Below, one piece after another: positions 1 through 10,592 of a stretch of DNA of 64,000 nt. Source of the stretch: Paenibacillus antri (GTDB taxonomy: Bacteria; Bacillota; Bacilli; Paenibacillales; YIM-B00363); contig NZ_VCIW01000021.1 in NCBI RefSeq assembly GCF_005765165.1, positions 1-64,000 on the forward strand, given 5' to 3'. The notes below the pieces were generated by a model, which worked only from the letters and a program-made list of their open reading frames with translations, searched no databases and had not been told where the DNA came from. Position numbers and translations under genes: made by a program. The first letter of the stretch is position 1. Each line of letters starts with the position of its first letter.

Positions 1-2
1 GT

Positions 3-117
3 CAGCCCCGCATCCTCGTGTAGTCTGATTAAAACACAAATGACCCGTAAGAGGGTCACTTTTTTCAAAGTGTCCATCTTACGGGTCACAGTTCACTATG
101 ACCGGGGCGGCTTTTTT
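3..117 (+). terminator. Structured RNA or terminator region at the window edge
   Basis: A 12-bp perfect stem (41-52 with 77-88) continues after a short internal loop into a second stem (57-62 with 67-72). It is enclosed by GCCCCG (5-10) pairing with CGGGGC (103-108), followed by a run of six T at 112-117. This is the shape of an intrinsic terminator with an inner arm, ending a transcript that enters from the left. The strand is inferred from the T run. It could instead be a small structured RNA; I do not recognise a named family. Confidence 0.5.
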
Positions 118-162
118 GCATTCATTTCGCACGCGTCTATTATCGACAGCGTTCGACGAAAT

Positions 163-240
163 TTGACGCGCGTCAACATAAATTGACGACTTTCGACCTA
201 GGGATATATTCTTATGTCAGGTTAGTGATCGCTTACTTAC
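163..240 (+). promoter_or_regulatory. Promoter and palindromes upstream of the TetR gene
   Basis: TTGACG (183-188) and TATATT (205-210) are spaced by 16 bp and make a credible sigma-A promoter. Just upstream lies the perfect 14-bp palindrome TTGACGCGCGTCAA (163-176). Just downstream, 221-240 is an imperfect 20-bp inverted repeat (14 of 20 positions symmetric) of the size bound by TetR-family dimers. It lies between the likely transcription start and the ribosome site of the TetR gene, so autoregulation is the simplest inference. The role of the upstream palindrome is unknown. Confidence 0.5.
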
Positions 241-261
241 ATAGGTTCCGGAGGTGGGGGA

Positions 262-852
262 ATGGAAGGTTCGCCTCGCAAAGAAAGCATAACGCTGAAG
301 GCGATCGACATCGTACACGAGATGGGATTTCAAGGACTGACGACCCGGGAAATCGCGAAGCGGGAAGGCATCTCGGAAGCGGCGATTTACCGCCACTTCA
401 AAAACCGGGACGAAATCGTCGCCGCCGTCGTCGCGTATTACGCGAAGTTCGACCACAACTTCGTGGAATCCATTAACGATCTCCAGCTGAGCCCGCTCGA
501 ATCGATCGTCTCGCTCCTGGAGCGGATGGCGGCCTATTACGAAGAATACCCGGCGATCTCCTCCATTATGAACGCGTTCGATTCGATGCAGTACGACGCT
601 GCCATGGCGGAGACGACCGCCGGCATTTATTTGTTCCGGAAGACGGCGGTGGAAGATTTGCTGCGCCAAGCGCAGGAAGACGGGGCGTTGAGCCGGGACG
701 TAGATCCGGGCCTGTTCAGCTCCATCCTCTGGAGCGCTTTCTTCTCTCAAGTGTATGAATGGAGAGGCTGCGGCCGCGCCTTCTCCTTACAAGAGCAAAC
801 CGCGGCGGCCATTGGAATGCTGCTGCGACTCGCAACAGAAAAGACGGGGTGA
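262..852 (+). CDS. TetR/AcrR-family transcriptional regulator
   Basis: The 196-residue protein has the usual TetR-family length. The N-terminal helix-turn-helix (about residues 25-47) contains TTREIAKREGISEAAIYRHF, the classic recognition-helix pattern of the family. The rest is an alpha-helical ligand or dimer domain without a recognisable ligand signature. The start is set by a GGAGGTGGGGG ribosome site just ahead of ATG 262. The stop lies 10 bp before the preferred cheA start, so the regulator is probably the first gene of the chemosensory operon and may control it as well as itself. That a TetR protein heads a che operon is unusual; the effector is unknown. Confidence 0.85.
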   Translation: MEGSPRKESITLKAIDIVHEMGFQGLTTREIAKREGISEAAIYRHFKNRDEIVAAVVAYYAKFDHNFVESINDLQLSPLESIVSLLERMAAYYEEYPAISSIMNAFDSMQYDAAMAETTAGIYLFRKTAVEDLLRQAQEDGALSRDVDPGLFSSILWSAFFSQVYEWRGCGRAFSLQEQTAAAIGMLLRLATEKTG

Positions 853-862
853 ACCGATACCG

Positions 863-2923
863 ATGATGGAACATGGCAAACGCGAGCCGATGTTCGAGAT
901 GTTCCTGTACGAATCCAATCAACTGATCGAGCAACTCGAGCAGACGATCCTCGACGTCGAACGCTGCGGCGCGATGACGCTCGAGCAGATTAATCAAATT
1001 TTCCGCGTCATGCACACGATTAAGGGTTCCTCGGCCATGATGATGTACAACCATATTTCGGAGCTGACCCATTACGCGGAGGATCTGTTTCATTACTTGC
1101 GGGAGCATCCGTCGGCGATCGACGACCCGACGTCGTTGACCGATCTCGTTCTGTCGGTGTCCGACGCGATGAAGAGCGAGCTGCGGAAGATCGACCGCGG
1201 GGAAGAGACGAAGGATCACTTCTCGGAGCTCGTCGCGGATGTAAGGGCATACATACATAATTTGAAAGAACAGGGCGTCGGCGGCAAGACCGCGCCGTCG
1301 AACGCGCTTCGCGAAACCGTCGAGCGGCAACCGCAAGCGAAGCTGGCTCGATCGGACCGCGCGGAGCCGGGAACGACGGCGTACGAGGCGGTTCTCCGGT
1401 TCGACGAGGACTGCGGCATGGAAAATATCCGCTGCTTCACGGTCGTCCATAACTTGAAGGATAACGCGGACATATTCGGCTACGAGCCCGAGGATATCAT
1501 GACGAACCACGAAGGCAGCTCCGAACGGATTCGCCGGGACGGGTTCCGCATCGCATTCTCTTCTCCGCAGGGATACGACGAGCTGATCGAGTTTTTCGCA
1601 GGCTCCAGCTATATCAGCAAGGTCGATCTGACGACGGTCGCCGCCGCGTCGGAGACCGTCGAGGCGGTTCCGGAACAGGATGCAAGGCCGTCCGCGGATA
1701 GCAAGACGCCGGCGCCGACGTCCGCCATGCAAGCGGCGCAGGAGTCGATCCAGAGCACGCAGAGCCACTTCCTTAGCGTCAACGTCGAGAAGATGGACAA
1801 GCTGATGGATTTGGTCGGCGAGCTCGTGATCTCCGAGGCGATGGTGACGGAGCATCCGGAGCTGCGGGGGCTGCAGCTGGACCAGTTCTTGAAGGCGGCC
1901 AGACAGCTGAAGAAAATTACCGGAGAGCTGCAGGACGTCGTGATGTCGATTCGGATGGTGCCGCTGTCGGCGACGTTCCAGAAGATGAATCGCATCGTGC
2001 GCGACATGTCGAAGAAGCTGAACAAGGATGTAGCCTTACATATTGCAGGCCAGGAAACCGAGGTCGACAAGAGCATCATCGAGCATCTGTCCGACCCGCT
2101 CATGCACATGATCCGCAACTGCGTCGACCACGGCGTGGAGGCGGCGGAAGAACGAGCGGCGGCGGGGAAGCCGGCGCAAGGCGCGGTCTGGCTCGAAGCG
2201 AGGAACGCCGGCGGCGAAGTGTGGATTACGATTCGCGACGACGGCCGGGGGCTCGACAAAAACAAGATTTTGGCGAAGGCGAAGTCGAACGGCTTGCTTC
2301 ATAAGGCCGAAGAGGAATACAGCGAACGGGAAATCTACTCCATGATTTTCCTGCCGGGCTTCTCGACCAAGGAGGCGGTCACCGAATATTCCGGCCGGGG
2401 GGTCGGGATGGACGTCGCGAACAAGAACATTCAAGCGCTCGGCGGCACGATTCACGTCGAGAGCGTTCTCGGCAAGGGAACCTCGGTCGTCGTGAAAATA
2501 CCGCTGACGCTCGCCATCATCGACGGCATGACGATCAAGGTCGGCGACTCCCGGTTTACGGTGCCGACCGGCTCGATCCGGGAATCGTTCCGGGTGAACG
2601 ACGAAGAAATTATTCGCGATCCGGACGGCAACGAGATGCTGCTTATTCGCGGCCGATGCCATAAGGTGCTTCGCTTGTACGAACGGTATGCGCTTCGCAC
2701 CGAGGTGACGGCGCTCGATCGGGGCGTCATGCTCATGGTGGAGTACGAAGACGAAGCGGTCTGTATTTTCGCCGACGAGCTGCTCGGCAAGCAGCAGGTC
2801 GTCGTGAAGTCGCTGCCGCCGATCTTAAAGAAGATCAACGGCGTTTCGGGGTGCACCCTGCTCGGCGACGGGAGCATCAGCTTGATTTTGGACATATCCG
2901 GATTGCTGCAGCCGGCAGCCTAG
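863..2923 (+). CDS. cheA: Chemotaxis histidine kinase CheA
   Basis: The 686-residue kinase autophosphorylates a histidine in response to receptor arrays. Domains in order: an Hpt domain with the phospho-accepting His at about residue 51 in the motif HTIKGS; a P2-like response-regulator docking region (about 175-270); a dimerisation helix pair beginning MDKLMDLVGELVISEAM; the ATPase with N-box NCVDHG and glycine boxes DDGRGL and GRGVGMD; and a C-terminal CheW-like domain. ATG 863 is preferred; an in-frame start at 755 would overlap the TetR gene for about 100 bp and add a low-complexity segment. ATG 866 is equally possible. It lies 15 bp upstream of cheW. No cheY lies in the window, so the phosphoryl acceptors visible here are limited to CheB. 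Confidence 0.95.
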   Translation: MMEHGKREPMFEMFLYESNQLIEQLEQTILDVERCGAMTLEQINQIFRVMHTIKGSSAMMMYNHISELTHYAEDLFHYLREHPSAIDDPTSLTDLVLSVSDAMKSELRKIDRGEETKDHFSELVADVRAYIHNLKEQGVGGKTAPSNALRETVERQPQAKLARSDRAEPGTTAYEAVLRFDEDCGMENIRCFTVVHNLKDNADIFGYEPEDIMTNHEGSSERIRRDGFRIAFSSPQGYDELIEFFAGSSYISKVDLTTVAAASETVEAVPEQDARPSADSKTPAPTSAMQAAQESIQSTQSHFLSVNVEKMDKLMDLVGELVISEAMVTEHPELRGLQLDQFLKAARQLKKITGELQDVVMSIRMVPLSATFQKMNRIVRDMSKKLNKDVALHIAGQETEVDKSIIEHLSDPLMHMIRNCVDHGVEAAEERAAAGKPAQGAVWLEARNAGGEVWITIRDDGRGLDKNKILAKAKSNGLLHKAEEEYSEREIYSMIFLPGFSTKEAVTEYSGRGVGMDVANKNIQALGGTIHVESVLGKGTSVVVKIPLTLAIIDGMTIKVGDSRFTVPTGSIRESFRVNDEEIIRDPDGNEMLLIRGRCHKVLRLYERYALRTEVTALDRGVMLMVEYEDEAVCIFADELLGKQQVVVKSLPPILKKINGVSGCTLLGDGSISLILDISGLLQPAA

Positions 2924-2938
2924 AGAGGAGACGACGAC

Positions 2939-3430
2939 ATGTCGGACATCATATTGGATCAAGCGTTTATGGAAGAGGATACCCAGAAGGGGAAGTTCCT
3001 GACCTTCGTCTTGGGGACGGAAGAGTACGGCATCGAGATCAAATACGTAACGGAAATCATCAATCTGCAGCCGATCACGGTCGTGCCGGAAGTGCCTGTA
3101 TATATGAAAGGGATCATTAACCTCCGAGGCACGATCATTCCCGTCATGGACGTGCGGCTTCGGTTCCAGAAGCCGGTTCGGGAGTACAACGACCGGACAT
3201 GCATCATCGTCATTCACTTCGAGGACGTCACCATCGGGCTGATCGTCGACAGCGTCGCGGAAGTGCTGAACATCGCGGACGGCGACATCGTCGACCCGCC
3301 GAACATGAATCAGACGAGCCAACGGTACATCCGCGGCATCGGCAAGGTGAACGGCAGCGTGAAGCTGCTGCTCGACTGCTCGAAGCTGATCGGCGACGAC
3401 GAGCTGCAGCAGATCAAGCCGAATTCATGA
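2939..3430 (+). CDS. cheW: Chemotaxis coupling protein CheW
   Basis: The 163-residue single-domain CheW adaptor links methyl-accepting receptors to CheA in the cytoplasm. The hallmark segment [20 protein letters not shown] (about residues 54-73) and the later [11 protein letters not shown] strand are typical of CheW beta-barrels. GAGAGGAGA precedes ATG 2939 at good spacing. The gene sits between cheA and the first receptor gene, as expected for a self-contained signalling array. Nothing odd is visible. Confidence 0.95.
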   Translation: MSDIILDQAFMEEDTQKGKFLTFVLGTEEYGIEIKYVTEIINLQPITVVPEVPVYMKGIINLRGTIIPVMDVRLRFQKPVREYNDRTCIIVIHFEDVTIGLIVDSVAEVLNIADGDIVDPPNMNQTSQRYIRGIGKVNGSVKLLLDCSKLIGDDELQQIKPNS

Positions 3431-3464
3431 GAGATCTATGATAAGCAAGGAGGCGTTTCTTGCC

Positions 3465-5168
3465 ATGAGGCAATGGTTATTGGACCTGAATCTTCGGATC
3501 AAGCTGATTTCCGCTTTCGTTGTCGTCGCATGTATCGCTGCCGTTGTCGGAGTATTCGGGATCTTGAACATGAACGCGATCAGCGACAAGGGTCAAGAGA
3601 TGTACGAGGTGGACACTCGGCCGCTCGCGGTATTGGGTCAATGGTCCGGGTTATATCAGAATACGAGGGTTTCGGCGAGGGACGTGCTCCTCTCCGACGA
3701 GCCGGAATATAAGCAGGAGCGGGCGGACCGGACCGCCGAGCTCTTCAAGGCAATGGAACCGTTGCTGGCGGACTTCGCTTCGTCCGTTCACGACGACGAG
3801 GTTCGCGAGGTATACGACACGCTCGAAAGAGCCTTCGGTCCCTATTACGAGGGTACAATGGAAGTCGTGCGCATGGGCCTGACCGGTCAGGAAGAACAAG
3901 GCATGAGGCAGTTGTACGACATGGTCGAGCTGACTTCGATCGTAACGGATGCGTCGGAAGACCTCATGGCGCTCGTGTCGGAGCAGGCGGACGAGAAGGC
4001 GGACTCGAATACGGCTTTAAGCGATCGGTCGACGAGGGTCATGCTCGTCTTCATCGCCGCGGCCATGGCCTTAGCCATCGCGCTGGGCATGTTGATCGCC
4101 CGCATGATCGCCCGTCCGGTACAGACGCTCGTCGAGGCGTCGCGGAAGGTAGCCGACGGAGACCTGAACGTGAACATCGACATTCGGACGAAGGACGAGA
4201 TCGGCACGCTGGCGCAGGCGTTCGGTGCGATGACGGACAGCATGAACGAGGTGCTGCATAACATCGCGAACGCGTCGGAGCAGGTCGCTTCGGGCTCCCG
4301 TCAAGTGTCGGAGGCGAGTCAAGAGCTGTCGCAGGGCTCGACGGAGCAGGCGTCCTCGATTCAGCAGCTGACGACGTCGATGGAACAAATCGCCTCGCAG
4401 ACGAAGCAGAACGCCGCGAATGCCGAGGAAGCGAACCGCTTGGCGCTGTCGGCGAGCGCGGACGCGGAGCAGGGCAACGGCCGGATGAAAGAGATGCTGG
4501 CGGCGATGGAGCAAATCAACGAATCGTCGGGCAACATCTCCAAGATTATCAAGGTGATCGACGAAATCGCGTTCCAGACGAACATCCTCGCGCTGAACGC
4601 GGCGGTCGAGGCGGCTCGGGCAGGGCAGCACGGCAAGGGCTTCGCGGTCGTCGCCGAGGAAGTGCGCAACCTCGCGGCGCGCAGCGCGAACGCAGCGAAG
4701 GAGACGACGGCGCTGATCGAAGGCTCGATCAAGAAGGTCGAGGCCGGCACGAAGATCGCGAACGACACGGCGGCCGCGCTCGAGAAGATCGTGGGCGGCG
4801 TCGGCAAGGCGGCGCAGCTCGTCGGTTCGATCGCAAGCGCCTCGAACGAGCAAGCCGCGGGCATCATGCAGGCGAACCAGGGCATCGCGCAGGTGTCGGA
4901 CGTCGTTCAGGCGAACTCGGCGACCAGCGAGGAGTGCGCCGCGGCGAGCGAGGAGCTGTCCGGCCAGTCCGAGCAGCTGAAGGAGATGGTCGGCAAGTTC
5001 CGGTTGAAGCGGAACGCGCTTTCGTCGGGCTTCGCCGGCTACGAATCTTACGCGGGACTCGATTCGAACCGCGCGAGGTTCGCGTCGGCGTACGCTCGGT
5101 CGGAGGTGGCCGCGGCATCCGGCAAGAAGAGGGTCCGATTGGACGACGACTTCGGGAAATACGAGTAA
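3465..5168 (+). CDS. Methyl-accepting chemotaxis protein 1
   Basis: A 567-residue transmembrane receptor: TM1 about residues 11-34, an extracytoplasmic helical domain of the four-helix-bundle MCP type, TM2 about 190-212, HAMP (beginning [17 protein letters not shown]), then a long coiled-coil signalling domain with the hairpin tip [20 protein letters not shown] 3465 is preferred over ATG 3438 because AAGGAGG (3447-3453) precedes it at proper spacing and because the protein then begins [14 protein letters not shown], aligning with its two neighbours. Shared acidic tail DDFGKYE. The sensory half is unlike that of the next two receptors while the signalling half is almost the same, implying different inputs to one kinase. 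Confidence 0.93.
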   Translation: MRQWLLDLNLRIKLISAFVVVACIAAVVGVFGILNMNAISDKGQEMYEVDTRPLAVLGQWSGLYQNTRVSARDVLLSDEPEYKQERADRTAELFKAMEPLLADFASSVHDDEVREVYDTLERAFGPYYEGTMEVVRMGLTGQEEQGMRQLYDMVELTSIVTDASEDLMALVSEQADEKADSNTALSDRSTRVMLVFIAAAMALAIALGMLIARMIARPVQTLVEASRKVADGDLNVNIDIRTKDEIGTLAQAFGAMTDSMNEVLHNIANASEQVASGSRQVSEASQELSQGSTEQASSIQQLTTSMEQIASQTKQNAANAEEANRLALSASADAEQGNGRMKEMLAAMEQINESSGNISKIIKVIDEIAFQTNILALNAAVEAARAGQHGKGFAVVAEEVRNLAARSANAAKETTALIEGSIKKVEAGTKIANDTAAALEKIVGGVGKAAQLVGSIASASNEQAAGIMQANQGIAQVSDVVQANSATSEECAAASEELSGQSEQLKEMVGKFRLKRNALSSGFAGYESYAGLDSNRARFASAYARSEVAAASGKKRVRLDDDFGKYE

Positions 5169-5207
5169 TCCATTGAAATTAAAAACCTATGAGGGGCGTT
5201 CATATCC

Positions 5208-6923
5208 ATGGATTGGTTTCGGAACCTACGCATCAGCAGAAAGTTACTATCGTCGTTCGGTCTCATCGCGGTCTTGGCGGGCGCGATCGGCGCGATCGGC
5301 TCCCTCAGCTTGGCGAACGTGACCGGTAAGCTGTCGGACGCCTACGAGTATAATACGAAGCCGATCGCAGGAATCGGGAACTGGCTGGAGCAATACGCCA
5401 GCATGAAGGTCGTGCTGCGCGACGCGCTCATTCAAGACGACCCGGAATATCTCGCGAGTCGGAAGGCGCGGTTCGACGAGCTGAAGCAGCAGATGGACGG
5501 TTCGTTGGCCCAATACGCCACAGGCATCGCCTCCGAAGAAGAACGCGCACAGTACAACAAGCTTGTCGAAACGTTCAATACCTACTTTAAACATTTGGAA
5601 AATACGATTCAGGCCGCCGTGGACGGCGATAAGGCGCGAGCGATTCAGCTGTACAAGGAAGGCAATGACTTGAATACCGTCGTGAACGAGGTCGGCCGGG
5701 GCATTATGCAGCTGAATATGAAGATGGCCGAGCAAGATTTGGCGTCGAACAAGGCGTCCTCCCAGCAGTTGATCGCCGTTATGATCGTGCTCAGCATTGT
5801 GGGCGCCATCGCGGCCATGGTGCTCGGCGTCGTCATCTCGCGTATGATCAGCCGTCCGATCCAGACGCTCGTCGACGCGTCGCGGAAGGTGGCCGACGGG
5901 GATATGAACGTCGATATCGGCATCCGGACGAAGGACGAAATCGGCACGCTGGCGCAGGCGTTCGCCGCGATGACGGACAGCATGAACGAGGTGCTGCATA
6001 ATATCTCGAACGCGTCGGAGCAAGTCGCTTCGGGCTCCCGTCAAGTGTCGGAAGCGAGCCAAGAGCTGTCGCAGGGCTCGACGGAGCAGGCGTCCTCGAT
6101 TCAGCAGCTGACGGCGTCGATGGAGCAGATCGCGTCGCAGACGAAGCAGAACGCGGCGAACGCGGAACAGGCGAATATGCTGGCGGTGTCGGCGAGCGCG
6201 GACGCGGAGCAGGGCAACAGCCAGATGAAAGAGATGCTGGCGGCGATGGAGCAAATCAACGAATCGTCGGGCAACATCTCGAAGATCATCAAGGTCATCG
6301 ACGAAATCGCGTTCCAGACGAACATCCTCGCGCTGAACGCGGCGGTCGAGGCGGCGCGGGCGGGGCAGCACGGCAAAGGCTTCGCGGTCGTCGCCGAGGA
6401 AGTGCGCAACCTCGCGGCGCGCAGCGCGAACGCGGCGAAGGAGACGACGGTGCTGATCGAAGGCTCGATCAAGAAGGTCGAGGCCGGCACGAGAATCGCG
6501 AACGACACGGCGGCCGCGCTCGAGAAGATCGTGGGCGGCGTCGGCAAGGCGGCCGACCTCGTCGGTTCGATCGCGAGCGCCTCGAACGAGCAGGCCGCGG
6601 GCATCATGCAGGCGAACCAGGGCATCGCGCAGGTGTCGGAGGTTATTCAGGCGAACTCGGCGACGAGCGAGGAGTGCGCCGCGGCGAGCGAGGAGCTGTC
6701 CGGGCAGTCCGAACAGCTGAAGGAGATGGTGGGCAAGTTCCGATTGAAGCGGAATGCGTCCTCGACGGTCTTCGGCGGCTACGAAGCATACGCGGGACTC
6801 GATTCGAATCGGGCCCGGCTCGCGCCGGCGTTCGCCCGGGCGGAGGTTGCCGCGGCATCCGCGCCCGCGTCCGGCAAACCGAGAATCCGATTGGACGACG
6901 ACGATTTCGGCAAATACGAGTGA
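5208..6923 (+). CDS. Methyl-accepting chemotaxis protein 2
   Basis: The second of three tandem receptors, 571 residues, with a four-helix-bundle sensory region between TM1 (about 13-33) and TM2 (about 187-210), then HAMP and a signalling coiled coil with tip [20 protein letters not shown] 5208 follows GAGGGGCG at suitable spacing and gives the family-like start [14 protein letters not shown]. The HAMP and signalling DNA matches receptors 1 and 3 over about 1 kb, including most synonymous positions, which suggests recent duplication or gene conversion. It carries the same DDDFGKYE tail. The ligand cannot be inferred. Confidence 0.93.
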   Translation: MDWFRNLRISRKLLSSFGLIAVLAGAIGAIGSLSLANVTGKLSDAYEYNTKPIAGIGNWLEQYASMKVVLRDALIQDDPEYLASRKARFDELKQQMDGSLAQYATGIASEEERAQYNKLVETFNTYFKHLENTIQAAVDGDKARAIQLYKEGNDLNTVVNEVGRGIMQLNMKMAEQDLASNKASSQQLIAVMIVLSIVGAIAAMVLGVVISRMISRPIQTLVDASRKVADGDMNVDIGIRTKDEIGTLAQAFAAMTDSMNEVLHNISNASEQVASGSRQVSEASQELSQGSTEQASSIQQLTASMEQIASQTKQNAANAEQANMLAVSASADAEQGNSQMKEMLAAMEQINESSGNISKIIKVIDEIAFQTNILALNAAVEAARAGQHGKGFAVVAEEVRNLAARSANAAKETTVLIEGSIKKVEAGTRIANDTAAALEKIVGGVGKAADLVGSIASASNEQAAGIMQANQGIAQVSEVIQANSATSEECAAASEELSGQSEQLKEMVGKFRLKRNASSTVFGGYEAYAGLDSNRARLAPAFARAEVAAASAPASGKPRIRLDDDDFGKYE

Positions 6924-7012
6924 GTCGGGCTGTCGTTCGGGGACGGTGCAACGGGCGTTACGTCCGCTTTCGAGCTTAAGGACGCTATATAAATCGTTAG
7001 GAGGGCACCCTC

Positions 7013-8728
7013 TTGAAACATTGGTTGTTGAATCTTAGGCTTCGTCTCAAGCTCGTCTTCGGGTACGCGATCGTTGCGTGCATCGCCGCCATGATCGGCA
7101 TCTTCGCGATCGTGAATTTCCAATCGATCGATGACCGCGACACGGAATTATATGTGGAAAATACGGTGCCGATCGCGGCTCTCGGCAGCTGGATGGAGCT
7201 GTTCAACAGCATGCGCGTAGCCGCCAGAGACGTGCTGCTCTCCGAAGATCCGGACTACCGGCAACAGCGGGCGAATCGCATCCTGGAGCTTCACGGCGAG
7301 ATGGAGTCGTTAATGGAGCGGTTGAAGTCTACGAGCTCAACCGAGGAAGGGCGCGCACGGTATGAAACCCTCGATACGGCGTTCGCCGCCTTTCACTCCG
7401 GAAACCAAGAAGTCGTTCGCCTGGCGTTGGCCGGGGAAAAGATGAAAGCGATGGAGCTCCAATACGGGAAGCTGTCGGAGCAGGCATCGACGACTTCGGA
7501 TGCGGCGTTAGGGTTAATGAGCGAATTGGAGCGTCAAGCCAAACTCAAGGTAGACGAAAATACGGTCGTGGCGAACCGAACGTCCATCGTCATGATCGCT
7601 CTTATCGCGATTGCCATGCTGCTTGCCGTGGTTCTGGGTTCCTGGATTTCGGGTTTCATCGTGCGTCCGATCCAGACGCTCGTCGAGGCGTCGCGGAAGG
7701 TGGCCGACGGGGACATGAACGTGAACATCGATATCCGGACGAAGGACGAGGTCGGTACGCTGGCGCAAGCGTTCGCCGACATGACGGGCAGCATGAACGA
7801 GGTGCTGCTCGGCATCGCGAACGCGTCGGAGCAGGTCGCTTCGGGCTCCCGTCAAGTGTCGGAAGCGAGCCAGACGCTGTCGCAAGGGTCGACGGAGCAG
7901 GCGTCTTCGATTCAGCAGCTGACGGCGTCGATGGAGCAAATCGCGTCGCAGACGAAGCAGAATGCCGCGCATGCCGAGCAGGCGAACGCATTGGCGATAT
8001 CGGCGAGCCGGGATGCGGAGCAGGGCAACGGCCGGATGAAAGAGATGCTGTCGGCGATGGAGCAAATCAACGATTCGTCGGGCAGCATCTCCAAGATTAT
8101 CAAGGTGATCGACGAAATCGCGTTCCAGACGAACATCCTCGCGCTGAACGCGGCGGTCGAGGCGGCGCGGGCGGGCCAGCACGGCAAGGGCTTCGCGGTC
8201 GTCGCCGAGGAAGTGCGCAACCTCGCGGCGCGCAGCGCGAACGCGGCGAAGGAGACGACGGCGCTGATCGAAGGCTCGATCAAGAAGGTCGAGGCCGGCA
8301 CGAGAATCGCGAACGACACGGCGGCCGCGCTCGAGAAGATCGTGGGCGGCGTCGGCAAGGCGGCGAATATCGTCGGCTCGATCGCCGCCGCTTCGAACGA
8401 GCAGGCGGTCGGCATCGCACAAGCGAACCAAGGCATCGCGCAGGTGTCGGAGGTCATCCAAGCGAACTCGGCGACGAGCGAGGAGTGCGCCGCGGCGAGC
8501 GAGGAGCTGTCCGGCCAGTCCGAGCAGCTGAAGGAGATGGTCGGCAAGTTCCGCTTGAAGCGCGTCGCGACGTCGGGCTTCGGCGGCTTCGAGTCTTACG
8601 CGGGAACGATCGCGACGAACCGCGCGCGGTTCGTGCCTCGGTTCGCTCGCGCGGAGGTCGCCGCGGCATCCGCGTCCGGCAAGCCGACCATTCGGTTGGA
8701 CGACGACGACTTCGGCAAATACGAGTAG
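7013..8728 (+). CDS. Methyl-accepting chemotaxis protein 3
   Basis: The third tandem receptor, 571 residues, starts with TTG at 7013, supported by AGGAGG (6999-7004) eight bases upstream and by the start [14 protein letters not shown] that matches its neighbours. Layout: TM1, helical periplasmic-side sensory domain, TM2 (about 185-210), HAMP, signalling hairpin. It ends with the same DDDDFGKYE tail. The signalling half is nearly identical to receptors 1 and 2; the sensor half resembles receptor 1 more than receptor 2 at its start. The stop is followed after 9 bp by cheR, whose product would methylate all three. Confidence 0.93.
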   Translation: MKHWLLNLRLRLKLVFGYAIVACIAAMIGIFAIVNFQSIDDRDTELYVENTVPIAALGSWMELFNSMRVAARDVLLSEDPDYRQQRANRILELHGEMESLMERLKSTSSTEEGRARYETLDTAFAAFHSGNQEVVRLALAGEKMKAMELQYGKLSEQASTTSDAALGLMSELERQAKLKVDENTVVANRTSIVMIALIAIAMLLAVVLGSWISGFIVRPIQTLVEASRKVADGDMNVNIDIRTKDEVGTLAQAFADMTGSMNEVLLGIANASEQVASGSRQVSEASQTLSQGSTEQASSIQQLTASMEQIASQTKQNAAHAEQANALAISASRDAEQGNGRMKEMLSAMEQINDSSGSISKIIKVIDEIAFQTNILALNAAVEAARAGQHGKGFAVVAEEVRNLAARSANAAKETTALIEGSIKKVEAGTRIANDTAAALEKIVGGVGKAANIVGSIAAASNEQAVGIAQANQGIAQVSEVIQANSATSEECAAASEELSGQSEQLKEMVGKFRLKRVATSGFGGFESYAGTIATNRARFVPRFARAEVAAASASGKPTIRLDDDDFGKYE

Positions 8729-8737
8729 GGGTCGATT

Positions 8738-9547
8738 ATGACGACGCTAACGGAGCAGGAATACCGGCATCTTGCCGGGTACATCAAGAAATATCTCGGC
8801 ATTCATCTCGGAACCGAGAAGAAGACGCTCGTTCAGAGTCGTCTGCTTCCCGCCTTGGAGCAGCGGCGGATGAGCAGCTTCGGCCAATACGTCGAATACT
8901 TGGAGCGCGACGGCACCGGCGTCGCCCTCCGGGAGCTGGCGGCGAGGCTGACGACGAATCACACGTACTTCAACCGGGAAGCGGAGCACTTCGTCTTCCT
9001 GAGAGATCAGGTGCTCCCGTACCTGGAGCGGACGGTCCCCTCCCGCGACTTGCGGATATGGAGCGCAGGCTGCTCCTACGGGCAGGAGCCGTACACGCTG
9101 GCGATGCTGCTCGCGGACTACTTCGGCGCGAACAAGGCGTCGTGGGATACGAAGCTGCTGGCGACCGACATCTCGCCGAAGGCGATCGAGCATGCGAAGG
9201 GCGGCGTGTACAAACGGGAGGATGTTCTGCAGCTGCCGGAGCGGTGGCGGCGCGCGTACTTCCAGTCCGCCGGGATCGACAGCTTCGCCGTCGTTCCCAA
9301 AGTGAAGAACGAAGTATTGTTCCGAACGCTCAATCTCATTCATCCGTTCCCGTTCCGGCGTCCGTTCCACGTGATCTTCTGCCGGAACGTGATGATTTAC
9401 TTCGACGCCAAGCTGCGCGCCGAGCTGCTGCATAAATTTTACGACGCGCTTGCGCCGGGCGGTTATTTGTTTATCGGTCACTCGGAGTCGATTCCGAGGG
9501 ACGAGACGAAATTCGAATACGTCATGCCGGCGGTTTATCGAAAGTGA
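8738..9547 (+). CDS. cheR: Receptor methyltransferase CheR
   Basis: A 269-residue protein with an N-terminal helical CheR domain (1-75) and an S-adenosylmethionine methyltransferase domain. The SAM motif IWSAGCSYGQEPYTLAML (about residues 107-124) and FCRNVMIYFD (about 213-222) are diagnostic. It transfers methyl groups to receptor glutamates for adaptation. The usual family motif TNETYFFRE appears here as TNHTYFNRE. The start at ATG 8738 follows TAGGGG. The stop lies inside the ribosome site of cheB, 10 bp before that start, indicating coupled synthesis of the opposing enzymes. Confidence 0.94.
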   Translation: MTTLTEQEYRHLAGYIKKYLGIHLGTEKKTLVQSRLLPALEQRRMSSFGQYVEYLERDGTGVALRELAARLTTNHTYFNREAEHFVFLRDQVLPYLERTVPSRDLRIWSAGCSYGQEPYTLAMLLADYFGANKASWDTKLLATDISPKAIEHAKGGVYKREDVLQLPERWRRAYFQSAGIDSFAVVPKVKNEVLFRTLNLIHPFPFRRPFHVIFCRNVMIYFDAKLRAELLHKFYDALAPGGYLFIGHSESIPRDETKFEYVMPAVYRK

Positions 9548-9557
9548 GGGGAACGCG

Positions 9558-10592
9558 TTGCCGAAAATCAAAGTGCTCGTCGTAGACGACTCCGCTTTGT
9601 TCCGACACGCGGTCGTCAGAGGGCTCGAAGAGCATCCGTCGATCGAGGTCGTCGCCGCCGCCGCGGACCCGTACGAGGCGCGCGACCGCATCTTGGAGCA
9701 CGAGCCCGACGTCATGGTGCTCGACGTCGAGATGCCGAAGATGAACGGGATCGTATTTCTGAAGAAGCTCCTGCCCCAGTACCCGCTGCCGGTCGTCGTG
9801 ATGAGCTCGCTGCCCGACCACGTCTTCGAAGCGATGGAATGCGGCGCGGTCGACTTCATCGCGAAGCCGGGCAGCCGAACCGGGGTCGAGGCGCCCGTCT
9901 TCCTGCGGGAGCTGCAGAGCAAGATTCGCGTCGCCGCCCGGGCGACGCTCGCCCGGCCGACCGCCGCGCCGGCGGCGCAGCAGCCGGCCGTTCGGGAACA
10001 GCCGCGGGCGGCATCGACAGCCTACGACGTCATCGCGATCGGCGCGTCGACGGGCGGGACGGAGGCGATTCTCTCCGTGCTCAAGGGGCTGCCTCCCGAG
10101 AGTCCGGGTATCGTTATCGTCCAGCATATGCCGGCGGGCTTTACGAAGTCGTATGCGGAACGGCTCGATCGAGTGACGGCGTTCGACGTGAAAGAAGCCG
10201 TCAGCGGAGACGTCGTGGCGCCCGGGAAGGCGCTGCTGGCGCCCGGCAATCAACAGATGAAGCTCGTAAAGCGCGGCTCGAGGCTGCACGTGGAAGTGTA
10301 CGAAGGTCCGAAGGTAAGCGGGCATTGCCCGTCGGTCGACGTGTTGTTCGAATCGGTCGCGGCGGTCGCCGGACCCAAAGGGGTAGGCGTGCTGCTTACC
10401 GGCATGGGCAGCGACGGCGCGATGGGCCTGCTGCAGATGCGGGGCCGCGGCGCTCGAACCGTCGGTCAGGACGAGGCGACCTCTGTCGTATACGGCATGC
10501 CCAAGGTCGCGTTCGAGATCGGAGCGGTCGAGAAACAGACGTCGCTGCAGCAAATCCCCGTCGCGGTAAAGCATTGGGTGTGGAATTCGTAA
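9558..10592 (+). CDS. cheB: Receptor methylesterase / response regulator CheB
   Basis: A 344-residue two-domain enzyme: an N-terminal receiver with phospho-acceptor Asp at about residue 56 in VLDVEMPKMNG, and a C-terminal methylesterase with catalytic Ser in GASTGGTEAI, His in QHMPAGFT and Asp in GMGSDGAMG. The TTG start at 9558 is chosen because GAGGGGA precedes it and translation then begins MPKIKVLVVDDSALFR, a standard receiver start; the in-frame ATG at 9450 lies inside cheR and adds 36 unrelated residues. It is the only receiver-domain protein visible in the operon, so it is the only local phosphoryl sink for CheA. Confidence 0.94.
   Translation: MPKIKVLVVDDSALFRHAVVRGLEEHPSIEVVAAAADPYEARDRILEHEPDVMVLDVEMPKMNGIVFLKKLLPQYPLPVVVMSSLPDHVFEAMECGAVDFIAKPGSRTGVEAPVFLRELQSKIRVAARATLARPTAAPAAQQPAVREQPRAASTAYDVIAIGASTGGTEAILSVLKGLPPESPGIVIVQHMPAGFTKSYAERLDRVTAFDVKEAVSGDVVAPGKALLAPGNQQMKLVKRGSRLHVEVYEGPKVSGHCPSVDVLFESVAAVAGPKGVGVLLTGMGSDGAMGLLQMRGRGARTVGQDEATSVVYGMPKVAFEIGAVEKQTSLQQIPVAVKHWVWNS

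Noticed and set aside
91..99. GTTCACTAT, a single arm of the SinR-like motif near the window start.
   Set aside because: No second arm at the required distance and it lies inside the terminator-like structure.
1..186. An open frame with protein-like residues running from the window edge.
   Set aside because: It reads straight through a long terminator-like hairpin, has no ribosome site and is explained by the stem sequences.
4071..8461. Long minus-strand open frames rich in Arg and Asp/Val opposite the three receptors.
   Set aside because: They mirror the GC-rich repeats of the receptor genes, recur in the same place in each copy and have no ribosome sites.
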